A stretch of 53,153 nt of DNA from Coleofasciculus sp. FACHB-1120 (GCF_014698845.1 NZ_JACJTV010000037.1:1-53153); one strand, 5' to 3'; positions 44,239 through 53,153 are shown, counted from the first letter of the stretch. Notes: generated by a model from the sequence alone, not told the origin. Translations and numbers: made by a program.

Positions 44239-44835
44239 TTACTTCGGACGTTCTTCGATAACGCGGTCAATTAGACCGTATTCCTTCGCTTCTTGAGCAG
44301 ACATGAAAAAGTCACGATCCATGTCCTTCTCAATTTTCTCAATCGGCTGACCCGTCCGGTGAGCATAAATCTCATTCAGCTGGCGACGAATCCGCAGAAT
44401 CTCTCTTGCCTCAATCTCAATGTCTGTGGCTTGTCCCCGCGTACCACCAGAAGGTTGGTGGATCATAATCCGCGAGTGAGGCAAAGCGAGACGTTTGCCT
44501 TTTGTCCCAGCGGTCAGCAGGAATGAACCCATTGATGCCGCTAAGCCTACACAAATCGTCACCACCTCTGATTTGATGTGCTGCATGGTGTCATAAATCG
44601 CCATGCCAGACGTGACTACGCCACCCGGAGAGTTGATATAGAGATAGATGTCCTTGCCCGGATCTTCCGAATCCAGATAAAGCATCACGGCAATTATCTG
44701 GTTAGCCATTTCATCATCAACATCTTCGCCCATGAAAATAATCCGTTCCCGGTATAGGCGATCGTAGATGTTAATCCACTCGGTATATTGTCCCCCTGGC
44801 ATCCGGTAGGGAACTCTAGGGTAGCCAATAGGCAT
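44239..44835 (-). CDS. clpP: ATP-dependent Clp protease proteolytic subunit ClpP3
   Basis: 198 aa. The catalytic triad is complete: Ser101 in GLAASMGSF, His126 in [10 protein letters not shown], Asp175 in MDRDFFMSA. In cyanobacteria this subunit forms the mixed ClpP3/ClpR ring that works with ClpC for essential proteolysis. It starts with ATG and is preceded by clpR on the same strand (114 nt gap with long AT-rich inverted repeats), as is usual. Confidence 0.95.
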   Translation of the reverse strand: MPIGYPRVPYRMPGGQYTEWINIYDRLYRERIIFMGEDVDDEMANQIIAVMLYLDSEDPGKDIYLYINSPGGVVTSGMAIYDTMQHIKSEVVTICVGLAASMGSFLLTAGTKGKRLALPHSRIMIHQPSGGTRGQATDIEIEAREILRIRRQLNEIYAHRTGQPIEKIEKDMDRDFFMSAQEAKEYGLIDRVIEERPK

Positions 44836-44949
44836 AATGTAGAACTCCGTTCGTAAAAAGTGAAAATTGGTATCGAAAGAATTAAAAATGCAAAATTAAA
44901 AATTAAAAATTTGAATTGTCTTCATTTTTAATTTTTAATTTTTAATTCT

Positions 44950-45609
44950 TCAGATGACACCAGCGGGAAGTGGTGTTGGTAAATCTGATTTTGACTCTAA
45001 AACCCGATCGATCAAGCCATATTCCACAGCTTGCTCCGGTGTCATATAGAAAAGTCGATCCATATCCTTGGCAATTTTTTCAGGGGTCTGACCTGTATTG
45101 CGCGATAGGATATCCAGCATCGTTGTCTTATTAGCCAGCACTTCTTTAGCTCGGATTTGGATATCCGTCGCCTGACCGCGAGCATAGCTCTTAGTCTGGT
45201 TCAAGATAATCGTGGCATGGCGCAGACTAGCACGATAGCCTTTAGTCCCAGCAGAGAGTAACATTGCCGCCATTCCCATTGCCGAACCGATACAGATGGT
45301 ATGAATGGGCGGCTTGATGTAGTTCATCGTGTCACAGATGGCGAAGGCTTCGGTTTCAAAGCCCACAGGTTCGCCGTCATAACGCGAGGTGCCGGTGGAA
45401 TTGATGTAGATTTTGATCGGTTTTTCCGGATCTTCGTACTGCAAAAACAGCAGTTGGGCGATGATTAGTTTCGTTACCTCTGGCACCAAGGGCGTTCCCA
45501 GATAGACAATCCGCTCCTTTAAGATCAGGGAGGGTAAGTCTGGAGGCGGTGTCCGGTAGAAGCTATCGCCGCCGTAGGGAGCTTGAACAGCCTGGATGGG
45601 TGAGTTCAT
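44950..45609 (-). CDS. clpR: ClpR, inactive Clp protease subunit
   Basis: 219 aa. ClpP fold but with lost catalytic residues: the serine position is Gly112 (GSAMGMAAML) and the histidine position is Asn137 (IILNQTKSYARG). A STGTSRYDGEPVGFET insertion marks ClpR. It forms a ring with ClpP3. It is the first gene of the clpR-clpP3 pair. Confidence 0.95.
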   Translation of the reverse strand: MNSPIQAVQAPYGGDSFYRTPPPDLPSLILKERIVYLGTPLVPEVTKLIIAQLLFLQYEDPEKPIKIYINSTGTSRYDGEPVGFETEAFAICDTMNYIKPPIHTICIGSAMGMAAMLLSAGTKGYRASLRHATIILNQTKSYARGQATDIQIRAKEVLANKTTMLDILSRNTGQTPEKIAKDMDRLFYMTPEQAVEYGLIDRVLESKSDLPTPLPAGVI

Positions 45610-46079
45610 GGCGTATCGGAAAGCTGCAATAGTGGTGCTATCTTTAATTTGAGATTAAATTCCGGTGTACCCCACCGTACTGACTGGATTCTAGCAGTTT
45701 TACTCCCCTTACCGCTTTTAGTAAGGTTGAGGGTGGCTTGGTGTCGCTTTAGCGGCTGTAGGTGGGCTTTCTGGGAGGCAACGCCAGAAAGTGGGTCTTC
45801 AAGTCTTCTAATTTTTAGGTTTTTCAGCAGAGAAACCGGAGTTTAAGTATCGGTTTTTGCGAAAGGAGAGGGGTGAAATCCACCCCCGCGATCGCATTTT
45901 CCTCTGCAAAGAATTGCGATCTTTTGGCTGAGTGCTTCCGCCGTGTTGGACTGCAAGCTATTGTAAGAAATAAGCCCGGTCGCGGTTAGGGTAATTTTAC
46001 GGTTCCCTTTCCGGAGCGTCAGCATTTAGTCTTGTGGTTACTCCGAATCCCTTCTTGTTCTGCCAGGAATGAGCGTGCT
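45610..46079. other. Intergenic region between divergent clpR and vWA genes
   Basis: 470 nt. A HIP1 palindrome lies at about 45888-45895. Several short open frames here have no recognisable content. The region should hold the clpR promoter and the vWA-gene promoter. Confidence 0.4.
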
Positions 46080-47321
46080 ATGAGAGTTGGTTTACAGCCT
46101 GCTTTGAATGATATGAATATTGACGCGACTCAAGCGAGTAGCCAGCGTCAACTAGAAATTTCTATTTCTGCGATCGCTGGGGATCTTGAAGATCGTGCCC
46201 CGCTCAATTTATGCATAATTCTCGACCACAGTGGCTCGATGAATGGACGCCCCCTGGAAACGGTGAAACAGGCAGCAATCGGTCTGGTGGATCGGCTTAC
46301 ACGGGGCGATCGCATCTCGATTGTCGCCTTCGATCACAAAGCCAAAGTGCTTGTCCCCAACCAAGTCATTGACAACCCAGAAAACATTAAGAAACAGATA
46401 AATCGGCTCAGCGCGGACGGGGGTACGGCGATTGATGAGGGTTTAAAACTCGGAATTGAAGAACTGGCGAAGGGCAAAAGGGAAACGGTTTCTCAAGCTT
46501 TTCTGTTAACAGATGGCGAAAATGAGCATGGCGACAACAACCGCTGTCTGAAATTTGCCCAAGTGGCGACTGGCTACAACCTGACGTTGAATACATTGGG
46601 ATTTGGCGCTCACTGGAACCAGGATGTTTTGGAAAAAATTGCTGATGCAGGTGGCGGTTCGCTGTCCTATATTGAGCGTCCCGAACAAGCAGTCAATGAG
46701 TTTGGACGTTTGTTTAATCGGATCTCTGCGGTGGGGTTGACAAATGCCTACCTGTCACTTTCTTTAATGCCGAAGGTACGGTTAGCGGAACTCAAACCCA
46801 TCGCCCAAGTTGCTCCAGACACCATTGAACTGCCGGTGCAACAAGAAGGCGATCGCTATACGGTACGGTTGGGAGACTTGATGAAAGATGCGCCGCGAGT
46901 CATTTTGGCGAATCTTTACGTCAGCCAGCTAGCGGAAGGGCGTCAAGCGCTCGCTGAGGTGCAAGTCCGTTACGACGATCCCGCCCAGGATAAAATGGGG
47001 CTAATTTCTCAACGGGTCTTAGTCGAGGCGAATGTTGTCCGGAGTTACCAACCCGCACCTAATCCTCAGGTGCAACAGTCTATTTTGGCGTTGGCGAAAT
47101 ACCGACAAACTCAATTAGCAGAGGCAAAATTGCAACAAGGCGATCGCGTGGGTGCCGCGACGATGTTACAAACTGCTGCCAAAACTGCCCTGCAAATGGG
47201 AGACAAGGGAGCCGCGACGGTTCTCCAAACTAGCGCCACTCGCCTGCAATCGGGGGAAGAACTTTCAGAAGCAGATAGGAAGAAGACACGGATTGTGTCT
47301 AAAACTATTTTGCAGGAGTAG
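46080..47321 (+). CDS. vWA-domain (Mg-binding) protein
   Basis: 413 aa from ATG 46080 (MRVGLQPALN); the frame is open upstream but lacks family sequence. The vWA domain (about 42-225) has a complete MIDAS site, DHSGSMNGRP (D49, S51, S53). The C-terminal part has a beta region, then Gln/Ala-rich helices (AKYRQTQLAEAKLQQGDR). No signal peptide, so cytosolic; vWA proteins of this type are common in cyanobacteria and may scaffold complexes. Partner unknown. A terminator follows. Confidence 0.88.
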   Translation: MRVGLQPALNDMNIDATQASSQRQLEISISAIAGDLEDRAPLNLCIILDHSGSMNGRPLETVKQAAIGLVDRLTRGDRISIVAFDHKAKVLVPNQVIDNPENIKKQINRLSADGGTAIDEGLKLGIEELAKGKRETVSQAFLLTDGENEHGDNNRCLKFAQVATGYNLTLNTLGFGAHWNQDVLEKIADAGGGSLSYIERPEQAVNEFGRLFNRISAVGLTNAYLSLSLMPKVRLAELKPIAQVAPDTIELPVQQEGDRYTVRLGDLMKDAPRVILANLYVSQLAEGRQALAEVQVRYDDPAQDKMGLISQRVLVEANVVRSYQPAPNPQVQQSILALAKYRQTQLAEAKLQQGDRVGAATMLQTAAKTALQMGDKGAATVLQTSATRLQSGEELSEADRKKTRIVSKTILQE

Positions 47322-47351
47322 GATTTTTTAACGCAAAGTTACGCCAAGATT

Positions 47352-47405
47352 AACGCAAAGGTACGCAGAGGAAACATTGACCTCTGCGTACCTTTGTGTT
47401 TTTGC
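47352..47405 (+). terminator. Long terminator hairpin after the vWA gene
   Basis: AACGCAAAGGTACGCAGAGG (47352-47371) pairs with 47381-47400 (one mismatch) and is followed by a T-run. The string CGCAAAGG recurs at about 4660-4670, so it belongs to a dispersed repeat. Confidence 0.8.
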
Positions 47406-47501
47406 CTGTGGGTTTTGACGTTGAAATTTTAAGCGTGCAGCCAAGAGTGCAGCTTTGTGGCTTTCCAGGTGTTACCAGTAGCGATCGCAACTTCAAGCCA
47501 C

Positions 47502-48581
47502 TCAAGCCACAAAGGACGCTTGAGGACGAGCAAAAATCATTCTTCCCGCCGAAGTCTGCAAGGCGCTGGTTACGACCACTCGGATTTCACCACCCATGTA
47601 CTCACGCCCGTCTTCCACCACCACCATTGTGCCATCGTCCAGGTAGCCGACGCCCTGAGCCGGTTCCTTGCCACCCTTGAGAATTTTGATGTCTAGGCTA
47701 TCACCAGGCAGATAAATTGCCCGAATTGCCTGAGCCAAATCATTAATATTCAGCACCGGCACTTTCTGCAAAGTGGCAACCTTACTCAAGTTGTAGTCGT
47801 TAGTTAGCAAAGTGCCATTGATTTCTTGGGTCAACCGGACTAACTTCGCATCCACCTTGGGAATTTCGTCGTAGTCGGCGGAGTGAATCACGATCCGCTC
47901 TGAGTAAGCATCCTTCATCTGGTTCAGGATATCTAGCCCTCTCCGTCCCCGGACTCGCTTCAGATCGTTGGAACCATCTGCCAGTTGTTGCAGTTCCTGC
48001 AAGACAAACTGGGGTACGAGGATTTGACCTTCGATAAAGCCAGTGTTTAGAAGTTCTTCAATGCGACCATCGATGATGCAGCTGGTGTCTAAAACCTTGG
48101 TTGAAGCAGGTTTGAGGGTTCCTTCCGCCACCAACATTGTTTCTACGCTGTGGGGGCTAATCAGCCTCAAGAAAGAACGACCGTGGGTATCCGCTAAAGT
48201 CACTCCCAAGTAGGAAAACATGACACTGCCTAAAATGGCAACCAGAGGCTTAATAAAAGCAAAATCGAAGGGCATTGGTAGCAAGAAAACGGGTGCCAGC
48301 ATCAAGTTGGCGACTAATAAGCCAATCACCAAGCCAACGGCTCTAGTCAAAATGACCTCGATCGGCATTTCCCGGACTCGCTTTTCCAAGCGTCGATAAG
48401 CCGTCTGCACGAATAAACCAGCGGCACCTCCGAGCAGAGCGGCAAACCCAGCGAACACCCAGCGTAAAGCTTCCTGATTGCTGACTTGATGTAGGGCACC
48501 GCTGGGCAGTAATTCGATGGCGTCGAACCCAATTCCCGCCGCTGCTAGGATGAATAAAAGAATAATGATTGCGTCAAGCAT
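47502..48581 (-). CDS. PIN/TRAM-domain membrane protein (YacL-like)
   Basis: 359 aa. About four hydrophobic helices (about 1-22, 38-58, 84-104, 108-130), then a PIN nuclease-like domain (about 165-290) with acidic catalytic residues starting at VLDTSCIIDGRI, then a TRAM RNA-binding domain (about 295-355, ILKGGKEPAQGVGYLDDGTM). Similar proteins are widespread (YacL). It probably has an RNA processing or nuclease role at the membrane. Divergent from hemW. Confidence 0.88.
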   Translation of the reverse strand: MLDAIIILLFILAAAGIGFDAIELLPSGALHQVSNQEALRWVFAGFAALLGGAAGLFVQTAYRRLEKRVREMPIEVILTRAVGLVIGLLVANLMLAPVFLLPMPFDFAFIKPLVAILGSVMFSYLGVTLADTHGRSFLRLISPHSVETMLVAEGTLKPASTKVLDTSCIIDGRIEELLNTGFIEGQILVPQFVLQELQQLADGSNDLKRVRGRRGLDILNQMKDAYSERIVIHSADYDEIPKVDAKLVRLTQEINGTLLTNDYNLSKVATLQKVPVLNINDLAQAIRAIYLPGDSLDIKILKGGKEPAQGVGYLDDGTMVVVEDGREYMGGEIRVVVTSALQTSAGRMIFARPQASFVA

Positions 48582-48946
48582 TGTTTCCAGTTGTTTGGGA
48601 TGATTGCTTCAATTCCTGAAAGCGGCTCTCTGGAACTGATACAAATTTACATTTGTTTTATTATATCTTTTGTGTTATTGCCTTCACCCTTGCGAATGAC
48701 AATTGATTGAACATCACCATTCAATCCAATTTGAGTTATTTTGATGAAGCCACTTCTTTTTTATTAAAAAGAACAACCTCAAAAAATCAGCAAACTGTAT
48801 TGCTTCTAGAAGGCTTAAACCTATAATAGGTATAGGCTTAACAGATTCTTGCTAAGACAAAAAAGACCTGGCAACCCTTCAGTAAAGTAACAACTGTTAA
48901 TCAAATATTTAAGTATTTCATCGCTATATTGAGTATTGATACAAAC
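48582..48946. other. AT-rich intergenic region between PIN-TRAM and hemW genes
   Basis: 365 nt between divergent genes. It contains the near-palindrome CCTATAATAGGTATAGG (48820-48836). No gene seen. Confidence 0.4.
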
Positions 48947-50212
48947 ATGGTATTGAATTATTTAATCCCGGACACTAAAAATATTGATTTGGGGATTCCC
49001 AGCTCGGCTTATCTCCACATTCCATTTTGTAGACGCCGCTGCTTTTACTGTGATTTTCCAGTGTCCGTGGTTGGGGATCACAAGACTGGAAAGAACTCTG
49101 GCACAATCGGACAGTATGTTGAGGTATTGTGCCAAGAAATTGAAGTTACACCAGCACAGGGAAATCCCCTAAAAACAGTTTTTTTTGGAGGCGGCACTCC
49201 TTCGCTGTTATCGGTGCAACAACTCAATCAAATTTTGGCTCAACTTGATGCTTGCTTTGGCATTGCCACCGATGCTGAGATTTCGATGGAGATGGACCCC
49301 GGCACCTTTGACACGGAACAACTTCAAGGCTACCGCTCAGCGGGAGTGAATCGAATCAGTCTGGGGGTACAGGCGTTTCAGCCGGAACTGTTGGAAGTGT
49401 GCGGGCGATCGCACTCTGTCTCTGATATTTTTGCAGCTGTGGAGCTAGTCCGCAAAGTGGGGGTTCCCGAATTTAGCTTAGATTTGATTTCTGGTTTGCC
49501 ACATCAGACCTTGGAACAGTGGCAGGAATCTCTAGAAGCAGCAGTTGCGATCGCGCCCACTCATATTTCGATTTACGATCTCCAAGTCGAACCCGTTACT
49601 GCCTTTGGGCGTCAATATCAACCTGGTGCCAAACCTCTTCCCACTGATGAAATGGCTGCCGAGATGTACCGACTGGCGCAGCAAGTTCTCACCAGTGCCG
49701 GTTACGAGCATTATGAGATTTCTAATTATGCCAAACCCGGTCATCAATGCCGCCACAACCGAGTTTACTGGGAAAATCGCCCCTACTATGCCTTTGGCAT
49801 GGGTGCCGCCAGTCATTTGCAAGGGTGCCGGTTCACCCGTCCCCGCAAAACACGGGAATATTACGAATGGGTACAACAACAGATAGTCAAAGCTGGGGGT
49901 GAGTGGGATTGTCCTCAAACATTGGCATCTGAAGTGTTGTTAGAAACATTGATGCTGGGGTTACGTCTAGCAGAAGGTCTCCGTTTATCAACCTTAGCTG
50001 AGCAATTTGGCAAACAAACGCTGCAACAAATTTGGACGTGTTTGCAACCCTACTACCAGCAAGGTTGGGTAGAAATTGTTGGAGAAAGCGGGGAAGCGAT
50101 CGCGCTTGACGCCCAGAAACTCCCACCAAAGGGACGATTAAGATTAACCGATCCGGAAGGGTTTTTATTTTCCAATGTAATTTTGGCGGATCTGTTTAGC
50201 GAACTAGGATAA
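48947..50212 (+). CDS. hemW: Radical SAM haem chaperone HemW
   Basis: 421 aa from ATG 48947; a TTG 18 bases earlier is less likely. The radical-SAM cluster Cys motif is HIPFCRRRCFYCDFP (C-x3-C-x2-C). Other HemW marks are FFGGGTPSLL, SMEMDPGTF, RISLGVQAFQPE, and the C-terminal winged-helix region. HemW inserts haem into proteins of the respiratory chain; it is not a coproporphyrinogen oxidase, as the older name says. A rhomboid gene follows on the same strand after 59 nt. Confidence 0.94.
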   Translation: MVLNYLIPDTKNIDLGIPSSAYLHIPFCRRRCFYCDFPVSVVGDHKTGKNSGTIGQYVEVLCQEIEVTPAQGNPLKTVFFGGGTPSLLSVQQLNQILAQLDACFGIATDAEISMEMDPGTFDTEQLQGYRSAGVNRISLGVQAFQPELLEVCGRSHSVSDIFAAVELVRKVGVPEFSLDLISGLPHQTLEQWQESLEAAVAIAPTHISIYDLQVEPVTAFGRQYQPGAKPLPTDEMAAEMYRLAQQVLTSAGYEHYEISNYAKPGHQCRHNRVYWENRPYYAFGMGAASHLQGCRFTRPRKTREYYEWVQQQIVKAGGEWDCPQTLASEVLLETLMLGLRLAEGLRLSTLAEQFGKQTLQQIWTCLQPYYQQGWVEIVGESGEAIALDAQKLPPKGRLRLTDPEGFLFSNVILADLFSELG

Positions 50213-50271
50213 GTTTGAGGGCATAGCGTGTGGATTGATGATTCACCTAAAATCTAAAATCTAAAACCCTC

Positions 50272-51021
50272 ATGATTCCTATTGCTGATAACATCCCCAG
50301 TCGCAGCAAGCCGATTGTTAATTACGCCCTGATCGGAATCAATGTTGCTTTGTTTCTGTGGGAGCTAAGACTAGAGTTTGCAGGTAAACTGAGCGATTTT
50401 ATCCAACACTGGGGTATCGTTCCTGCCCGAATCAGTGCGGTGATTTCAGATGCCCTCAGTGGGGAAAATCCAGCCGCCTGGGTTGCCTTGCTAATGTTTT
50501 CCAGTTCCTTGCTGTGGGCGATGTTTCTCCACAGCAGCTTTGGTCAAATTTTAGGGAATCTCCTATTCTTATTTGTTTTTGGTAAGAGTGTGGAGAATCT
50601 TCTCGGACATTGGCGGTTTCTGCTACTTTACTTGCTGGGCGGCATTTTGACGGGCATCGTACAAGTTTGGTTAGACTCTACTTTGACGATGCCATTAATT
50701 GGAGCGAATGGCGCGATCGCATCTGTCCTGGGAGCCTATTTTCTGAGTTTTCCCCAGGCAAAAATTGATACCATTCTGCCTCTGGTAATTGTGTTTATTC
50801 CGATTGAACTACCAGCTTTGTTTTATCTATTCTGGTGGTTTATTCAGCAGATGTTTTATGGAATTGGCAGCTTAAATATTTCGGGTGGCGTTAATCCTGT
50901 GGGCGTCGGGTATTGGGCGCATGGTGTCGGGTTAGCGATGGGTGCAATGCTCGTGTTGCTGTTGAAAAGAAGAATCGATAAAAAACGAACTCCTGACGTG
51001 CAGAGGAGTCACAAGAATTAG
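50272..51021 (+). CDS. Rhomboid-family protein lacking the catalytic serine
   Basis: 249 aa, about six membrane helices. Rhomboid fold: HSSFGQILGNLLFLFVFGKSVE, the WR region, and AHGVG with His217 (GYWAHGVGLAMG). The catalytic motif normally GxSGA reads GANGA, with Asn146 in place of the serine (codon AAT). The nucleophile is therefore absent, and the protein is probably a pseudoprotease, unless a single-base change crept in from sequencing. It is 59 nt after hemW. Confidence 0.88.
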   Translation: MIPIADNIPSRSKPIVNYALIGINVALFLWELRLEFAGKLSDFIQHWGIVPARISAVISDALSGENPAAWVALLMFSSSLLWAMFLHSSFGQILGNLLFLFVFGKSVENLLGHWRFLLLYLLGGILTGIVQVWLDSTLTMPLIGANGAIASVLGAYFLSFPQAKIDTILPLVIVFIPIELPALFYLFWWFIQQMFYGIGSLNISGGVNPVGVGYWAHGVGLAMGAMLVLLLKRRIDKKRTPDVQRSHKN

Positions 51022-51692
51022 AGGAAAGAAGCTGTTAGAGCTGATTTATCGCGATTCTCGTTTTGATGCACTATTGAACACCACCCCTGCACCTCATCGA
51101 AAAGCAGAGAGCGGCAAGGTTACAAGTATATTGCACGCGAGAGTAAGCACCGCTCTATAAAGTGACACCTATAGCAGTCCTATTTGAGTTGTGTGATGCC
51201 GACGGTTCAGAATCACACACTTCTTAGCTGGGATTTCGCCTTCACTCATAATTTAGGATTTTTATAACAGGTAATTTATTAAATAAATATTAATTGTGAA
51301 AATCTTTACTCTAGACGCATTTTCCCCCTAGTCCCCCTTAAAAAAAGAACCTGAAATCTGGCTGTCCCTACCAAAAATGTAGGTTGAGGGATTGAAATTT
51401 CCTTGATAAATGTCCTCTCACCCATCGATAACCGTTTGTTTGGGAACGGAAGGATTTCATCTAGTTTCTAAAACGCTTGACAGCCGATAGTTTTGAGCAA
51501 TGTTGCAATTGCTTAATCTATGGATAGTTGACACTCTTGTTTATGTTAAGCGACTTCATAACTTTTTATGATGAAATGCAATGTTTTAAGTGGATATCGT
51601 ACAAGTTATAGCTCATTGTAAAAATCAGATCGCATACTTTATAAAGACAGATAAATCTTGCTTTTGAAATGGTTCCTCAAAGGAAATACTTT
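51022..51692. other. 671-nt non-coding region
   Basis: No credible gene. The string CTATAGCAGTCCTATTTGAG (51170-51189) looks like the end of a cyanobacterial insertion element, so the first third may be an element relic. The rest is AT-rich (51240-51690). Confidence 0.4.
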
Positions 51693-51899
51693 ATGCAACC
51701 CTTAAATTCACCAGTTTCAGCCTGTCGCTATTGTCAATTTTATAACCCAACGGGACGACGTGGCGGCTGTTGTCAAACTCTTGGCGTAACTGTTCAAAGT
51801 GGATGGCAAGGTTGTCAACTGGGAATTCCTCGGTTTAAAATTCCCTACGAATGTTCGCAAGAAGATTTGCAGAAACGAGCTGAAGCAATTGTAATTTAA
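51693..51899 (+). CDS. Small conserved cysteine-rich protein
   Basis: 68 aa from ATG 51693, with AAAGGA about eight bases before it; an earlier ATG (51669) is less likely. It has Cys in CRYCQFYNPTGRRGGCCQTLG and again in WQGCQLGIP, five to six in all, giving a likely metal or disulfide site. Similar small proteins occur in other cyanobacteria without a named function. No signal peptide. Confidence 0.65.
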   Translation: MQPLNSPVSACRYCQFYNPTGRRGGCCQTLGVTVQSGWQGCQLGIPRFKIPYECSQEDLQKRAEAIVI

Positions 51900-51988
51900 A
51901 ATACAAAAAGAAGAACGAGGACGCTGCAACAATCTGAAAGTTAAATAGCCAATTTTTTTATTTCTCCTTTACTAGCACGCTTCTGTTT

Positions 51989-52051
51989 GACGGGTTGCCA
52001 GAAGCTGAAAAAGCAAATTTCTCAAGAAAAATCTATGCATCGCAACCCGTC
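51989..52051. repeat. 10-bp inverted repeat (gacgggttgc)
   Basis: GACGGGTTGC (51989-51998) and its exact complement (52042-52051) enclose 43 bases. A terminator lies 74 nt later. Together they could be a small RNA or a 3' UTR structure of the gene at 51693. Confidence 0.5.
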
Positions 52052-52124
52052 TATGATTTCAAGTCCATAAAAAGAGTTCTTTAATCGTTTAGTTTTTCCC
52101 TTTTAAATAGTGCGATCGCTGATT

Positions 52125-52148
52125 AACCCGTTAACACGGGTTTTTTTT
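52125..52148 (+). terminator. Rho-independent terminator
   Basis: AACCCGT (52125-52131) and ACGGGTT (52136-52142) form the stem, followed by eight T. It lies 226 nt after the small Cys-rich gene. Confidence 0.85.
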
Positions 52149-52233
52149 CGGTAGTATTCCATACATCGTAGAAATAAGCGATCGCCTTCCGATACAAGTC
52201 CAAAACCTGCGTTTCCTCTTTATCAGAGAATTC

Positions 52234-52662
52234 TTACACTTTCCCCTCTACCAAGTTTTGTAATTCCTGCTGTAGAAACTTTCCCCATTCCGCTGCGAGG
52301 GGGATTTCAGTAAAAGGGATTTTCACCGAAACGGCTGGTGCAAAGACAAATTCCAGCGAAGCGACACGACCTTTACTGGGCAGTGCTTCTAAATCAACGG
52401 GCTTGTCATCTACTAGCAGCCGAATCGCTTTTACATCTTTTAAAGACAACGTTTGCACCTCCACAGGCCCTTTGCGCGTCGGTTTTCCCCAGGTTAAAGT
52501 GCTGTCATTTTCAGCCAACACTGCATAGATATCGTACTTAGATCGCTTAAACTGCTGTGCCCAGACGCGATAAGCTTCAACTTTTTGATACTCATTCCAG
52601 CCTTGCCAAGCCAGCCAGATAAACGCTGCCAGTAGGGGCAGCCACAACAGACCTCTTTCCAT
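52234..52662 (-). CDS. Membrane-anchored hypothetical protein
   Basis: 142 aa. One N-terminal helix (about 4-20, GLLWLPLLAAFIWLAWQG), no lipobox. The rest is soluble: a helical strip (EYQKVEAYRVWAQQFKR), then beta-like strands (YDIYAVLAENDSTLTWG, VASLEFVFAPAVSVKI), ending in a helix. No family recognised; conserved in appearance (a regular start ATG, good composition). It is likely anchored in the membrane with the main part on one side. Confidence 0.65.
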   Translation of the reverse strand: MERGLLWLPLLAAFIWLAWQGWNEYQKVEAYRVWAQQFKRSKYDIYAVLAENDSTLTWGKPTRKGPVEVQTLSLKDVKAIRLLVDDKPVDLEALPSKGRVASLEFVFAPAVSVKIPFTEIPLAAEWGKFLQQELQNLVEGKV

Positions 52663-53153
52663 TGTCGGATTTTCGCCCTTAAACTATTCTGATATCTTGC
52701 AGCCTAACAGACGATTGTATCGATCCTTGGTTAGCCCCCCTTCGGCTATCTGCCAAGTATAAATACTCAGCTTGGATTTGTCTAAAAGCGTCGAAAGGTT
52801 TCTGTAGACGCTTCCCAATGAGAGTAAATTGCCTACAGGCTTGAATAAGGCTTTCCCAACCAAGTCCACCCAACTCTTTGGGAATCGCTTCGCGCTTCAG
52901 AAACTCAATTTAGCCTGCCTCCGCTGGCTTTGTTTTGATAAAAGCTCTCACAACTTCCGCCGCCTTTGTTCAGAACGATGTTCTGAACGATGCATTACGC
53001 ATAAGCCCCAGCTTGTTGTCTTCCTATCGCTCTTCTGTCACTCTAGCGCTCTTCTGTCACTCTAGGTAACAGAAAATAGGAAATCTTGCGTTTGTAGAAG
53101 TATAGGAACTGCACCGGGAAAGTAATTCATAAACGCAATCAGCCGTGAAAAAC
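52663..53153. other. Terminal region without a recognised gene
   Basis: 491 nt. The minus strand has an open stretch (52679-52873 and a little beyond) reading LGGLGWESLIQACRQ, which looks like a protein fragment but has no start and no clear family. It also holds a palindrome GTTCAGAAC-GAT-GTTCTGAAC (52968-52988) and two tandem 19-nt copies of CGCTCTTCTGTCACTCTAG (53028-53065). Confidence 0.4.

Larger units (their letters stand above)
51900..52233. other. Intergenic region with structured elements
   Basis: 334 nt. It contains the 10-bp inverted repeat at 51989/52051 and the terminator at 52125-52148. No ORF of note. Confidence 0.5.

Noticed and set aside
44950-45609. Loss of Clp catalytic residues as a novelty
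   Set aside because: This is the known state of ClpR in cyanobacteria.
47396-47696. Plus-strand ORFs after the vWA gene
   Set aside because: They overlap the PIN-TRAM gene on the other strand and have no family features.
1-53153. Whole window as a genomic island
   Set aside because: Core genes (ndhF, ndhD, acsF, murJ, clpP, thrC, smpB) are spread throughout; only the edge fragment is mobile.

Overview
The window is chromosomal DNA from a cyanobacterium. The evidence is NDH-1 genes ndhF and ndhD, the aerobic chlorophyll cyclase acsF, a clpR-clpP3 pair, a RbcR-type LysR regulator, a GUN4 domain, several cyanobacteria-only small proteins (DUF3181, DUF2996, NrtS, ComFB) and many copies of the HIP1 octamer GCGATCGC (for example 1020-1027, 2881-2888, 37881-37888). 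Heptamer tandem repeats and a large set of Hanks-type kinases suggest a filamentous or otherwise large-genome lineage; the species cannot be fixed from this sequence.

Layout. 1-149: cut-off IS630-type element. 216-6600: mostly housekeeping (cold-shock/sunset protein, tRNA-Arg, moaC, DUF3181, nrtS, murJ, sfsA, NAD kinase). 6691-14782: four Ser/Thr kinases of different design (plain, GUN4-fused, TPR-fused, and one with a degraded catalytic loop), with a small secreted Pro/Thr-repeat protein between them. 14877-19426: smpB, a CDF-like transporter with an altered metal site, a Cof-type phosphatase, an ArgRS-derived DALR protein lacking the catalytic core, and a Crp/Fnr regulator with an NtcA-like recognition helix. 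19491-23561 (minus): a probable operon of a 4-Cys kinase and two membrane-anchored solute-binding proteins. 23823-30612: rbcR, a NnrU/Z-ISO-like protein, thioredoxin, ndhF, ndhD. 30751-35031: PAS-GAF histidine kinase, exported barrel-like protein, acsF. 35266-39315: TM2 protein, DUF2996, a CysO-like carrier next to thrC, moaD, ComFB. 39531-43394: a STAND NTPase followed by a kinase fused to a periplasmic-binding domain. 43421-52662: DnaJ-like, clpP3, clpR, vWA protein, PIN-TRAM, hemW, a rhomboid with the catalytic serine replaced, and two small proteins.

The most interesting theme is signalling. Six Hanks-type kinases lie in 53 kb. Two carry an N-terminal four-cysteine knuckle, and both are tied to periplasmic-binding-protein domains: one by operon (22122-23561 with 19491-22092), the other by direct fusion (40923-43394). 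No ABC permease or ATPase gene accompanies either. This suggests solute-sensing receptor kinases rather than transport, and the split and fused versions support each other. Three other kinases have lost the catalytic-loop lysine. Second-tier points are a CysO-like thiocarboxylate carrier beside a threonine-synthase-type PLP enzyme, and a rhomboid pseudoprotease.
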